This document shows positions 1-6,700 of a DNA stretch of 11,681 nucleotides, in pieces (the first letter of the stretch is position 1; every line of letters starts with the position of its first letter). The stretch is taken from contig CAYNSB010000076.1 in assembly GCA_964399625.1 (NCBI GenBank), positions 1-11,681 on the forward strand, written 5' to 3'. The position numbers and the translations under genes are program-made. The notes beneath the pieces were generated by a model, which did no database searches, was not told where the DNA came from, and saw nothing but the letters and a program-made list of their open reading frames with translations. Source of the stretch: CAYNSB01 sp964399625 (lineage in GTDB: Bacteria; Planctomycetota; Phycisphaerae; Phycisphaerales; UBA1924).

Positions 1-66
1 TAGCTCAGTTGGTAGAGCACCGCACTGAAAATGCGGGTGTCGCCGGTTCAAGTCCGGCCCTGCCCA
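1..66 (+). tRNA. tRNA-Phe (anticodon GAA), 5' end cut off by the window
   Basis: The window opens inside a tRNA, at about tRNA position 8, so the first seven acceptor bases lie outside. The D stem GCTC (3-6) pairs with GAGC (15-18). The anticodon stem CCGCA (20-24) pairs with TGCGG (32-36) around the loop CTGAAAA, giving anticodon GAA at 27-29. A five-base variable loop follows. The T stem GCCGG (42-46) pairs with CCGGC (54-58) around TTCAAGT. The 3' acceptor strand CCTGCCC (59-65) and discriminator A66 follow, and no CCA is encoded. The discriminator A fits tRNA-Phe. The missing 5' strand should read GGGCAGG. Confidence 0.95.
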
Positions 67-349
67 TTACCCAGCCGCGAATCACGACGGTTCCCGCCTC
101 CGCGCACGCTCGGCCCCCGCCTACGACCGCCGATCCGGAATGTGCGCCGTGGCGTCGTGCTCTTTCAACCAACCCCGCGATGCATGATGGCGTGCTCCAT
201 TTTGGGCACCGCTTGTCATAGCACCCGCGTGCATGATGCCGCCGAGCATGTGAAGTGCGCTCCGAGTCGGCCGTCGGCGCGCATGCGAAGATCCCGGAGC
301 GCTGGCCCCGGGATCCTCTGATTCCTCCACGGATCGGTCGATCAAACTT
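67..349. other. Non-coding stretch after the tRNA
   Basis: I see no credible gene here: the short open frames lack ribosome sites and recognisable sequence. Three structures are visible. The 9-mer TGCATGATG occurs at 181-189 and again at 230-238. Between them lies a small hairpin at 192-209 (GTGC, bulged T, CCA / TTT loop / TGG GCAC). A stronger GC-rich inverted repeat at 290-315 is listed separately. No copy of the tRNA 3' end is repeated in the window, so there is no sign of an integration site. Confidence 0.6.
290..315 (-). terminator. Candidate terminator hairpin of the surface-protein operon
   Basis: A perfect 8-bp inverted repeat GATCCCGG (290-297) / CCGGGATC (308-315) encloses a 10-base loop. 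It lies about 35 bases beyond the stop codon of the leftward dockerin-type gene, where a terminator would be expected. No T-run follows on either strand, so it is not a classic intrinsic terminator. It could instead be an RNA-stabilising 3' hairpin. Confidence 0.45.
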
Positions 350-1264
350 TTACGGGCATCCCGCGCGGAACCGGTCCAGGAAGCACACGAAGTCCGCGGC
401 CGTCAGCGTGGGCGGCGCGGTGTTGTTGTCGCAGTTCGCGTAGACATCGCCCGCCTTGAAGCGTCCCAGGAAGCACACGAAGTCCGCAGCGCTGAGCAGC
501 GGCGCCGTCGTGTTCCCGTCGCAGTTGGCGTAGCACGTTGAGGAACGCACGGCCCAGTACCCGCCCAGGAGCGAGAACGACGGACCGACAAACACAGGCG
601 TGAGCGTGCCCGCGTCGTGCTGCCCCATGGTGCTCGAGAGCGTCCACACGCCGCCCGTCGCATCGCCGCCGCCGCAGTCGATGGTGGACCAGTTGATGGT
701 GAAATCTGGCAATGCTTGGCCAAAGGCCATGGTGCTCTGGGCAGATCCACCCGAAGAGCCGCCGGGACCAAAGGCGTTGAGCCCGCACGTGAGTGTGTAG
801 CGCCCCGGCTGAAGCGTGCCGTTCTCTGAGGCTGCGAGAAAGCGATCGATGCCGGGGCCGACGAGCCGGAAGGTGCCGCCGGTTCCCGTGTTGGTGTAGG
901 GGACATTCCCGGCGACATCGAAGACCACCTCAAAGGACGAACTCCCGCTGGAGCCGCTGAGCGGCGCGTTGCCGCTCACGGAGGCCGACATCTGCACGTT
1001 GAATCCCGTCGGCGAGAGCGTCGACGTCTGCGAGCCGTTGCCGCTGTTCGCGCCGGGGCACTGCACCGTGAGATTCTGGGTGAAAGCACTGAAGCCGGAC
1101 GCGGGGACCGTGGTGGACTGGCTGCACGTGGGGGGGTTGTAGTACGCCGACGCGCTGACCGATCGATTCTGGGACACGAGCGTGACCTGGGCCTGGGCCG
1201 AGCCGGCGCTCAGCGCGAGGCCGAGCACGGTTGTCGCCAGGAGTGGCGTGGTCTTGAGTTTCAT
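350..1264 (-). CDS. Secreted protein with C-terminal GC-type dockerin-like repeats
   Basis: A 304-residue exported protein of unknown specific role, probably held at the cell surface. A Sec signal peptide occupies residues 1 to about 26 (MKLKTT, a hydrophobic core, then AGSAQAQ). Residues 27-187 are Ser/Gly/Thr-rich, probably beta-structured, with a few Cys. Residues 188-243 carry a planctomycete-type motif (INWSTIDCGGGD, TMGQHDAG, LLGGYWAV). Residues 244-304 hold two 30-residue repeats, each with YANCD followed by AADFVCFL and RF.AG, ending in CP*. Such repeats are annotated as GC-type dockerin domains in Phycisphaerae; the Asp/Asn-rich stretches suggest a Ca-binding-like fold. The ATG at 1264 is chosen because GAAAGGAAGA lies six bases before it and the signal peptide starts there. 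A frame extension to 1309 would begin inside a hairpin and add a charged tail. It is downstream gene of a likely two-gene operon. Confidence 0.85.
   Translation of the reverse strand: MKLKTTPLLATTVLGLALSAGSAQAQVTLVSQNRSVSASAYYNPPTCSQSTTVPASGFSAFTQNLTVQCPGANSGNGSQTSTLSPTGFNVQMSASVSGNAPLSGSSGSSSFEVVFDVAGNVPYTNTGTGGTFRLVGPGIDRFLAASENGTLQPGRYTLTCGLNAFGPGGSSGGSAQSTMAFGQALPDFTINWSTIDCGGGDATGGVWTLSSTMGQHDAGTLTPVFVGPSFSLLGGYWAVRSSTCYANCDGNTTAPLLSAADFVCFLGRFKAGDVYANCDNNTAPPTLTAADFVCFLDRFRAGCP
376..487 (-). repeat. Duplicated 30-codon unit within the dockerin-like domain
   Basis: An identical 22-base stretch occurs at 376-397 and 466-487, exactly 90 bases apart, so the unit is 30 codons. The stretches encode the ADFVCFL part of each dockerin-like repeat. 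The bases between are related but diverged (YANCDGNTT against YANCDNNTA), which fits an old in-frame tandem duplication held by selection on the protein. Confidence 0.8.
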
Positions 1265-1270
1265 GATGGA

Positions 1271-1280
1271 TCTTCCTTTC
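1271..1280 (-). promoter_or_regulatory. Ribosome binding site that sets the dockerin-protein start
   Basis: On the minus strand GAAAGGAAGA stands six bases before the ATG at 1264. It is a good Shine-Dalgarno match and rules in this start over the upstream in-frame ATG at 1309. Confidence 0.75.
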
Positions 1281-1283
1281 TGG

Positions 1284-1315
1284 CGCGGCTGTGGCTGGGG
1301 CGCAGCCACGCCGCG
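1284..1315 (-). promoter_or_regulatory. Strong intergenic hairpin between the two secreted-protein genes
   Basis: CGCGGC (1284-1289), one unpaired T, and GTGGCT (1291-1296) pair with AGCCAC (1304-1309) and GCCGCG (1310-1315) around a seven-base loop. That gives 12 GC-rich pairs with one bulge. The hairpin sits in the 78-bp gap after the S74-protein stop and ends four bases before the next gene's ribosome site. No T-run follows in the reading direction. It could be an attenuator, an RNA-processing or mRNA-stabilising element, or a translational control; the sequence alone does not decide. Confidence 0.55.
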
Positions 1316-1342
1316 GCCTTGGAGTGTCTATGAGGAAGGAAG

Positions 1343-2962
1343 TCACTTCGCGGCCTGAGCGGCGAGGAGCGTCTCGCCTGCTCCCCCGTGCTTCTCGATT
1401 CGAGCGTCCAGCAGGGCCGCGGTTTGCACCTTGAGCGATGTGATCTGGTCTTGGAGTGCTTGGATCTGCGCTTTCATCTGGGCGTTCTGACGCGCGAGTT
1501 CCTGCGTCGCCGAGACGTTGAGCATCGCGATCGCCTCGTAGTCCACGCTCATGAAGTCGTTGACCTGGCGGCCGTAGACGAAGACCTTGCCGCTCGCGGG
1601 CTTGAAGTCGGTGCGGAACGCGCTCCCATCGCCGCGGACCTCGAGCACCTCGTGGATGCCCTCTTCTTTCTCGCCGATCAGGCGGACCTTGTCGCCGACC
1701 TTGAGGTCGGTCGCCAGCGTGACCCAACCGTCGGCGGTCGTGGCCCGCGTGTAAATGTCCGGCACCACGTCGGTGGACGTGCTCACCGCCTGCGGGTAGA
1801 CCTTCTCCACTTGCTGGGCGATGACCTTCTTGTTCGGGCGCGTACCCCTGGCGACGGTGTCCTTGAAGGTATAGTCGCTGACCTCAAGGCCCAGGAGAGT
1901 CTCCAGGTCGTGCGCGGCGTCCGACCGGCCCTGGACCTGCTTGATGCGAGCATCGGAGAAGGCGAGGAAGGCGCCGCCGGCGACATTGTTTTCGCCGTAG
2001 ATCGAAATGTTGTACGCGCCGGCACCAAACGGGACGAGCCCACCGCCACTATTGAAGTACAGTCCTCCCCCTATGGCGCCCACGGCATTGCCCCGGACTT
2101 CGAGCTTGGCCGTCGTGGGGACCGTCCCGATGCCGAGGTTGCCGCTGGTGCTGAGGATGACCTGACCACCGCTGTCGTTGGTGTAGAAGACGAGCGGCTT
2201 GTTGTTGACAGTGCCGATCCAGCCGCCGAAGGAGTTGACGAAAGTGGTGATGTCGCTGGTGCCATCACTGCTGCGGTGGGAGATGCCGTGAAAGTCCTGG
2301 ACGACTTCGAGTTTGCGATTCGGCGCGTTCGTCCCGATGCCGACCCTGTCGTAGCAGATTAGATTGGCGGCACCCGCGCCGTTGCCGAGGTAGACGTTGC
2401 CCCCGCCCGGGAACGGGTTGAGGTACAGGCCGTCGGCGGTGCCGTCGTTGCCGGACTGGATGTGGAGGCGGCCGCCGTTGGTGTTCACGCCGTTGTCGGT
2501 GCCGATGAGCTTGCCGGCTGGGACGTAGAAGTTGCCGTTCGCCACCTTGGCGTCGCCTGCGGCATTCACGTTGATCCCCCGCGTCGCGAGGCTGAACGGA
2601 GCCGGCGTGAGCCGCTGGCGCGTGAGCGTCTGGAACGTCGCGGTCCCGCTGTTCTTCACCTTCACCTCCAGGTAGCGCGGCGCGTTGGCGGTGTACGCGT
2701 TCACGAGGAAGTCGAGGTTGGCCGTGAAGAGCCCGCCGCTGGGCGTGATGGTCTGCGTGATCGTCGGCCCGACCTGCCCCGTGGTGCCCGGGCCCACGCT
2801 GTCGAAGAGCCTGAACTCGAAGTCCACGGCGGTGCCCTTGGCGTTACCGTTCTCCTTCAGCTGCCCCTGGTATGTGAAGGCCGTGCCCTGAGCGAGAGCA
2901 GAGGCGGAGCCCGCGGCAAGGGCGAGCAGTGCGGCAAGGCCAACGAAAGCGTTCCGGCGCAT
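1343..2962 (-). CDS. Secreted surface protein with C-terminal S74 intramolecular chaperone domain
   Basis: A 539-residue exported protein, probably a trimeric surface fibre. Residues 1 to about 25 are a signal peptide. Next comes a module typical of planctomycete secreted proteins (FTYQGQLKENG, FEFRLFDS, RQRLTPAPFSLA). The middle has short beta-rich repeats (GIGTNAPNRKLEV, LGIGTVPTTAKLEV) like those of fibre stalks. The C-terminus from Ser336 is a peptidase S74 / endosialidase-type chaperone domain: SDARIK gives the Ser336-Lys341 dyad, with the same spacing as the known self-cleaving Ser/Lys pair. VIAQQVEKVYP and VDYEAIAMLNVSATQEL follow, then a coiled coil to the end. A beta-rich insert (LKVGDKVRLI to VFVYGRQV) lies within this domain. 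In the family the chaperone trimerises the fibre, then cuts itself off. The ATG at 2962 is chosen for its AGGAG site and the signal peptide. It is the first gene of the leftward operon. Confidence 0.88.
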   Translation of the reverse strand: MRRNAFVGLAALLALAAGSASALAQGTAFTYQGQLKENGNAKGTAVDFEFRLFDSVGPGTTGQVGPTITQTITPSGGLFTANLDFLVNAYTANAPRYLEVKVKNSGTATFQTLTRQRLTPAPFSLATRGINVNAAGDAKVANGNFYVPAGKLIGTDNGVNTNGGRLHIQSGNDGTADGLYLNPFPGGGNVYLGNGAGAANLICYDRVGIGTNAPNRKLEVVQDFHGISHRSSDGTSDITTFVNSFGGWIGTVNNKPLVFYTNDSGGQVILSTSGNLGIGTVPTTAKLEVRGNAVGAIGGGLYFNSGGGLVPFGAGAYNISIYGENNVAGGAFLAFSDARIKQVQGRSDAAHDLETLLGLEVSDYTFKDTVARGTRPNKKVIAQQVEKVYPQAVSTSTDVVPDIYTRATTADGWVTLATDLKVGDKVRLIGEKEEGIHEVLEVRGDGSAFRTDFKPASGKVFVYGRQVNDFMSVDYEAIAMLNVSATQELARQNAQMKAQIQALQDQITSLKVQTAALLDARIEKHGGAGETLLAAQAAK

Positions 2963-2968
2963 GATCGA

Positions 2969-2974
2969 TCTCCT
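2969..2974 (-). promoter_or_regulatory. Ribosome binding site that sets the S74-protein start
   Basis: On the minus strand AGGAGA stands six bases before the ATG at 2962. This supports that start over the in-frame ATG at 3007, which would put an Arg-rich stretch ahead of the signal peptide. Confidence 0.75.
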
Positions 2975-2992
2975 AGTTCGAGCGTTCGGGCG

Positions 2993-3014
2993 CACGCCGG
3001 ATCGCACCGGCGTG
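2993..3014 (-). promoter_or_regulatory. Inverted repeat in the leader of the S74-protein operon
   Basis: CACGCCGG (2993-3000) and CCGGCGTG (3007-3014) form a perfect 8-bp inverted repeat around six bases. It lies 30 bases before the start codon at 2962. It may be a 5'-UTR hairpin or a DNA-binding site. I find no convincing -35/-10 pair for this operon nearby. Confidence 0.5.
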
Positions 3015-3103
3015 TCCCCTCATCCACGAAGTTCGCGCGATCCACGTAACACGATTTCGCGCCCCGGGCCCAGTCGGGCTTTCCCAATGTGACATCTCGG
3101 GGC

Positions 3104-3119
3104 TCAAATGCGTTTTTGA
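3104..3119. promoter_or_regulatory. AT-rich inverted repeat in the divergent control region
   Basis: TCAAA (3104-3108) and TTTGA (3115-3119) form a short inverted repeat around six bases, in an AT-rich patch between the two divergent transcription units. It lies 22 bases upstream of the rightward -35-like box, a plausible operator position. Five pairs are weak evidence on their own. Confidence 0.25.
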
Positions 3120-3140
3120 AGCTGGGTGGTCCGGCGCGCG

Positions 3141-3170
3141 TTGCAGTTCCGGGCGATCGGTCGGTATGCT
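3141..3170 (+). promoter_or_regulatory. Candidate housekeeping-type promoter of the first sigma-kinase operon
   Basis: TTGCAG (3141-3146) and TATGCT (3165-3170) are separated by 18 bases, a fair match to a sigma-70-type promoter. Transcription would start near 3177. That is inside the Shine-Dalgarno for the GTG at 3185, so if this promoter is real, either the leader is very short or translation begins at the in-frame GTG at 3203. Confidence 0.4.
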
Positions 3171-3172
3171 GC

Positions 3173-3178
3173 GAGGAG
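3173..3178 (+). promoter_or_regulatory. Ribosome binding site for the first ECF sigma gene
   Basis: GAGGAG stands six bases before the GTG at 3185. A second weaker site, GGAGGG at 3187-3192, would serve the in-frame GTG at 3203 with a spacing of 10. Confidence 0.6.
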
Positions 3179-3184
3179 CATCAC

Positions 3185-3766
3185 GTGGAGGGTCCAATCT
3201 CTGTGGGCGAGGCTCTTTCCCAAGCGAGGCCGGGCGATCCGCACTCGATGAGCAAGCTCCTCCCGCTCGTCTACGACGAGCTCAAGGCTCTCGCGTCGAA
3301 CCACCTGGCGCGCGGCCCCGGACGGGCCCACACGCTCCAGCCCACCGCGCTCGTCCACGAAGCCTTCCTGAAGATGGTGGGGGAGGACAAGCGCTGGTCC
3401 GGACGCGAGCATTTCATGGCCGTCGCCTCCATCGCGATGCGTCAGGTGCTCGTCGACCACTCACGCCGTAAGTGCGCCGACAAACGGGGCGGCGGGCAGC
3501 CCGCGGCCGACGTCAGCGTCGAGTGGCTCGGCGATGTCGAGGCCAAGCCCCACGAGGTGCGCGTCCTCTGGCTCGACGAGCTGCTCACCGAGCTCGCACG
3601 CTCCAGCGAGCGCGGGGCGCGCATCGCGGAGATGCGCCTCTTCGGCGGCATGGAGCAGGACCAGATCGCCAGGGCGCTGGGCGTGTCGCGCATGACCGTG
3701 CACCGCGACTGGCAGGTGGCGCGGGCCTGGCTCGCCGGGAAGATGCAGGACAGCGTCCATGTCTGA
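3185..3766 (+). CDS. ECF sigma factor, kinase-linked planctomycete type (module 1)
   Basis: A 193-residue RNA polymerase sigma factor of the ECF group, similar to the TIGR02999-type family. Region 2 covers roughly residues 25-105, with LLPLVYDEL, LQPTALVHEAF (51-61) and MRQVLVDHSRRK, which would contact core polymerase and the -10 element. Region 4 covers about 146-190 (MRLFGGMEQDQIARALGVS, then TVHRDWQVARAWL), the helix-turn-helix for the -35 element. I chose the GTG at 3185 for its GAGGAG site; this also puts LQPTALVHEAF at residue 51, the same as in the second sigma factor here. The GTG at 3203 is the alternative, and an upstream ATG at 3089 would add unrelated sequence. The gene overlaps the kinase gene by 8 bp (ATGTCTGA), so the products are probably coupled. 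With no anti-sigma gene, control by the partner kinase is inferred. Confidence 0.9.
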   Translation: MEGPISVGEALSQARPGDPHSMSKLLPLVYDELKALASNHLARGPGRAHTLQPTALVHEAFLKMVGEDKRWSGREHFMAVASIAMRQVLVDHSRRKCADKRGGGQPAADVSVEWLGDVEAKPHEVRVLWLDELLTELARSSERGARIAEMRLFGGMEQDQIARALGVSRMTVHRDWQVARAWLAGKMQDSVHV

Positions 3767-6700
3767 TCCCGGCCTCGGCCCGCGCGAGCACGATCCCGCC
3801 GGGGATGCCACTCGCCTCGATCGCGCCGCCGACATCTTCTTCGAGCTCAAGCCCCTCGGGCTTCTCGAACGCGAAAAGGTGCTCGCTCGACTGCGCGCCC
3901 AGGACCCGGCCCTGGAATCCCTTGTGCGTCTGCTCCTGCGCGGCGACGCCGCACCCCTCCCCGTCGAGAGCCTCGCCGACGACATCCGCGCCGCGGCCGA
4001 AGCCTCATCCCTGCGCGGATTCGGCGAGGCCCGCGGATCGATGGTCGGGCGATACCGCCTGCTCGAGCGCATCGGCGAGGGCGGGTTCGGCGTGGTCTTT
4101 GCCGCCGAGCAGACCGAGCCCGTCAAGCGCCGCGTCGCGCTCAAGATTGTCAAGCTCGGCATGGACACGCGCCAGGTGATCGCGCGCTTCGAGGCCGAGC
4201 GCCAGGCCCTGGCCCTGATGGACCACCCCAACATCGCCAAGGTCTTCGACGCGGGCGCGACCGAGACGGGCCGTCCCTACTTCGTCATGGAGCTCGTCCG
4301 CGGCCTTCCGATCACGCAGTACTGCGACACGCGCCGGCTTGCCATCGCCGAGCGTCTCCAGCTCTTCGCCCGCGTGTGCGACGCGATCCAGCACGCGCAC
4401 CAGAAGGGCGTCATCCACCGCGACATCAAGCCCACCAACGTCATGGTCACGGAGATGGGCGAGCAGATCGTGCCCAAGGTCATCGACTTCGGCATCGCCA
4501 AGGCCACCCACGCCACGCTCACCGAGAAGACGCTCTTCACCGAGATGCGTCAGATGATCGGAACGCCCGAGTACATGAGCCCCGAGCAGGCGAGCGTCTC
4601 GGGGCTCGACATCGACACGCGGACCGATGTCTACTCGCTCGGCGTGCTGCTCTACGAGCTCCTCGCGGGCGCGACGCCCTTCGATTCTCGTCGCCTGCGA
4701 TCCGCCGCGTACGCGGAGGTCCAGCGCATCATCCGCGAGGAGGATCCGCCGCGCCCCAGCACCCGCCTCAGCGGGCTCAACACGCGACAGTCCATCGCGA
4801 GCGCACGCGCGATCGAGCCCACGCGCCTGGGCACCATGCTCCGCGGGGAGCTCGACTGGGTCGTCATGAAGTGCCTCGAGAAGGACCGTTCCCGCCGCTA
4901 CGACTCCGCCGGCAGTCTGATGCGCGACGTGCAGCGGTTCCTCATCGGCGCCGCCGTCCAGGCCGTACCGCCCAGCATCGCCTATCGCCTCCGCAAGACC
5001 GCCCGCAAGCATCGGGTGGCGGTCGTGGGCGGATCGCTGCTGACGCTCGCGCTGCTGGCGGGGCTCGCGGGCACGAGCCTGGGATTTCTCAACGCCGAGC
5101 GTCAGCGCAAGCTGGCCGTGACTGAATCGATCCGGGCCGGGCAGGAAAGGGACCGAGCGGACGAGAACGCAACGCACGCGCTCGCGACCGAGGCTCTGGC
5201 CACACGCCAGGCGTACTCCGCAAGCCTCATGTCCGCTTCGAGCGCGACCGAGGGCGTGCAGTACGCCTCCGCCCGCGCGTTCCTCGATGCCGCGCCGCAG
5301 CGCCTGCGCGGGTGGGAGTGGCGCGTGCTGGACGCAAAGCTCGATTCGTCGATCCGGACGTGCCCCATTGCCGCCAAACCGAGGTCGGGTCAAGGGACCG
5401 ATCTCATCCTTCACCCGGACGGCCAGTCGTTCTTCACCGTTGACTACTTGGGCAATCCGACGGCACAGCGATGGGACCTCGCGAGCGGGCGTTTGCTCCA
5501 GAGTTTCCCCCCCCCCGATCCCTCGAAGGAACTTTGCCACAACCGAGCCCTGCTCTCGCCCGATGGGCGCCGCCTGACGACGGTGCCGAACTTTCAGGCC
5601 ATGGGACCCGGAAGTTTTGCGATCGAGACGTGGGACCTGTCAACCCGCGAGCGAACCCGAGCGGAGATTGCGTGTCCGAAAGACTCACACGTCCGCACGA
5701 TCGTGAGTCGAGACGGCTCCCGCATCTTTGCCTACGCCCTCGAGCGCGTGTGGAGCGCGCGCGTCGCACCGGCAGAAATGAAGGAAGGCTCGGCGGGCCC
5801 GGCAATCCCGTCGATCCTGGCCGAACGGCCGCTCGCCCAGCAAACCTACCCGCGCGCGATCAACCACGCCGACACGGTCGTCGCCGAGAGCATTGAAAGT
5901 GCGCCCTACGGACTCCGACTCCGCGACATGGAAACTCTGGCTCCAACGATCGAGCTCGCATGGAGCACGATGGTCCAGAACGTGTCCTTCTCGAACGACG
6001 ACCGCTGGCTGGGGGTTGCCGGCAATGAAGACACCGCCCGCGTGTACGACCTGGCCGCGAACCCCCCAACCTATGTCGCCCTGAAACATCCGTACAGAGT
6101 GGACAACATCCGTTTCTCGCCCGATGCCTCGCTCGTCGCGACGATCGCGCTGGATCGCGCGATCCGAATCTGGGATCGGGTCTCGGGGCGCCTGCTCAGC
6201 ACCTACCCAAGCGAGACCCTCGATCCCTGGGCGCTCATGTTCATGCCCGACGGCAAGACCGTCGCGGGGTGGGAATCCAGCGGCGCCGTCCGATTCTGGG
6301 ATGTCACGGCCGAGAGCGCGACGGTGCTCCGCGGGCACAAGAGCATTGTGTCGCGTGTCAAGTTTGCGAACGGCAACCCGGCCGGAATCATCGTCTCCAG
6401 CAGTTGGGAAGGAGCCGATGGCTCGACAGGGATCGTGCGATTCTGGGATGCCGAGTCGGGCGAGGAGGTTGGCATCTACCACGGCCAACTCGGAGACATC
6501 GTGTTCGGGATGGACGTCTCCGACGACGGCCGATTGGCCGCGATCGCCATTCGAAACATACGTGTGTTGGCCGCGACGCCCGGGGGCGAGCCTACGGGAC
6601 GAACGGACATCATCGATCTCACCACCGGCCAAAGGGTGGCTACCTCGCCCTCACGCCGCACGCCCTCGCGGGTCACCTTTGGCCGCGACGCTCAGTCGGT

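Noticed and set aside
1..349. tRNA-Phe as the attachment site of a mobile island
   Set aside because: No integrase and no repeat of the tRNA 3' end is present, and the following genes look native.
1265..1309. Upstream ATG starts for the two secreted proteins (at 1309 and 3007)
   Set aside because: Both would put a charged stretch before a clear signal peptide, lack a ribosome site, and start inside or at an inverted repeat. The internal ATGs have good sites.
1388..2362. A 324-codon plus-strand frame opposite the S74 protein
   Set aside because: Its composition is that of antisense sequence; the minus strand carries a clear S74 domain.
1343..2962. S74 protein as a prophage remnant
   Set aside because: It has a signal peptide and a planctomycete N-terminal module, and no other phage-like gene is in the window.
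5507..5516. C10 run as an actual frameshift
   Set aside because: The kinase frame is continuous through it and WD40 motifs continue to the C-terminus, so as given the gene is intact.
4005..5540. A 511-codon open frame on the minus strand opposite kinase 1
   Set aside because: It has no recognisable motif or ribosome site and lies opposite intact kinase catalytic motifs.
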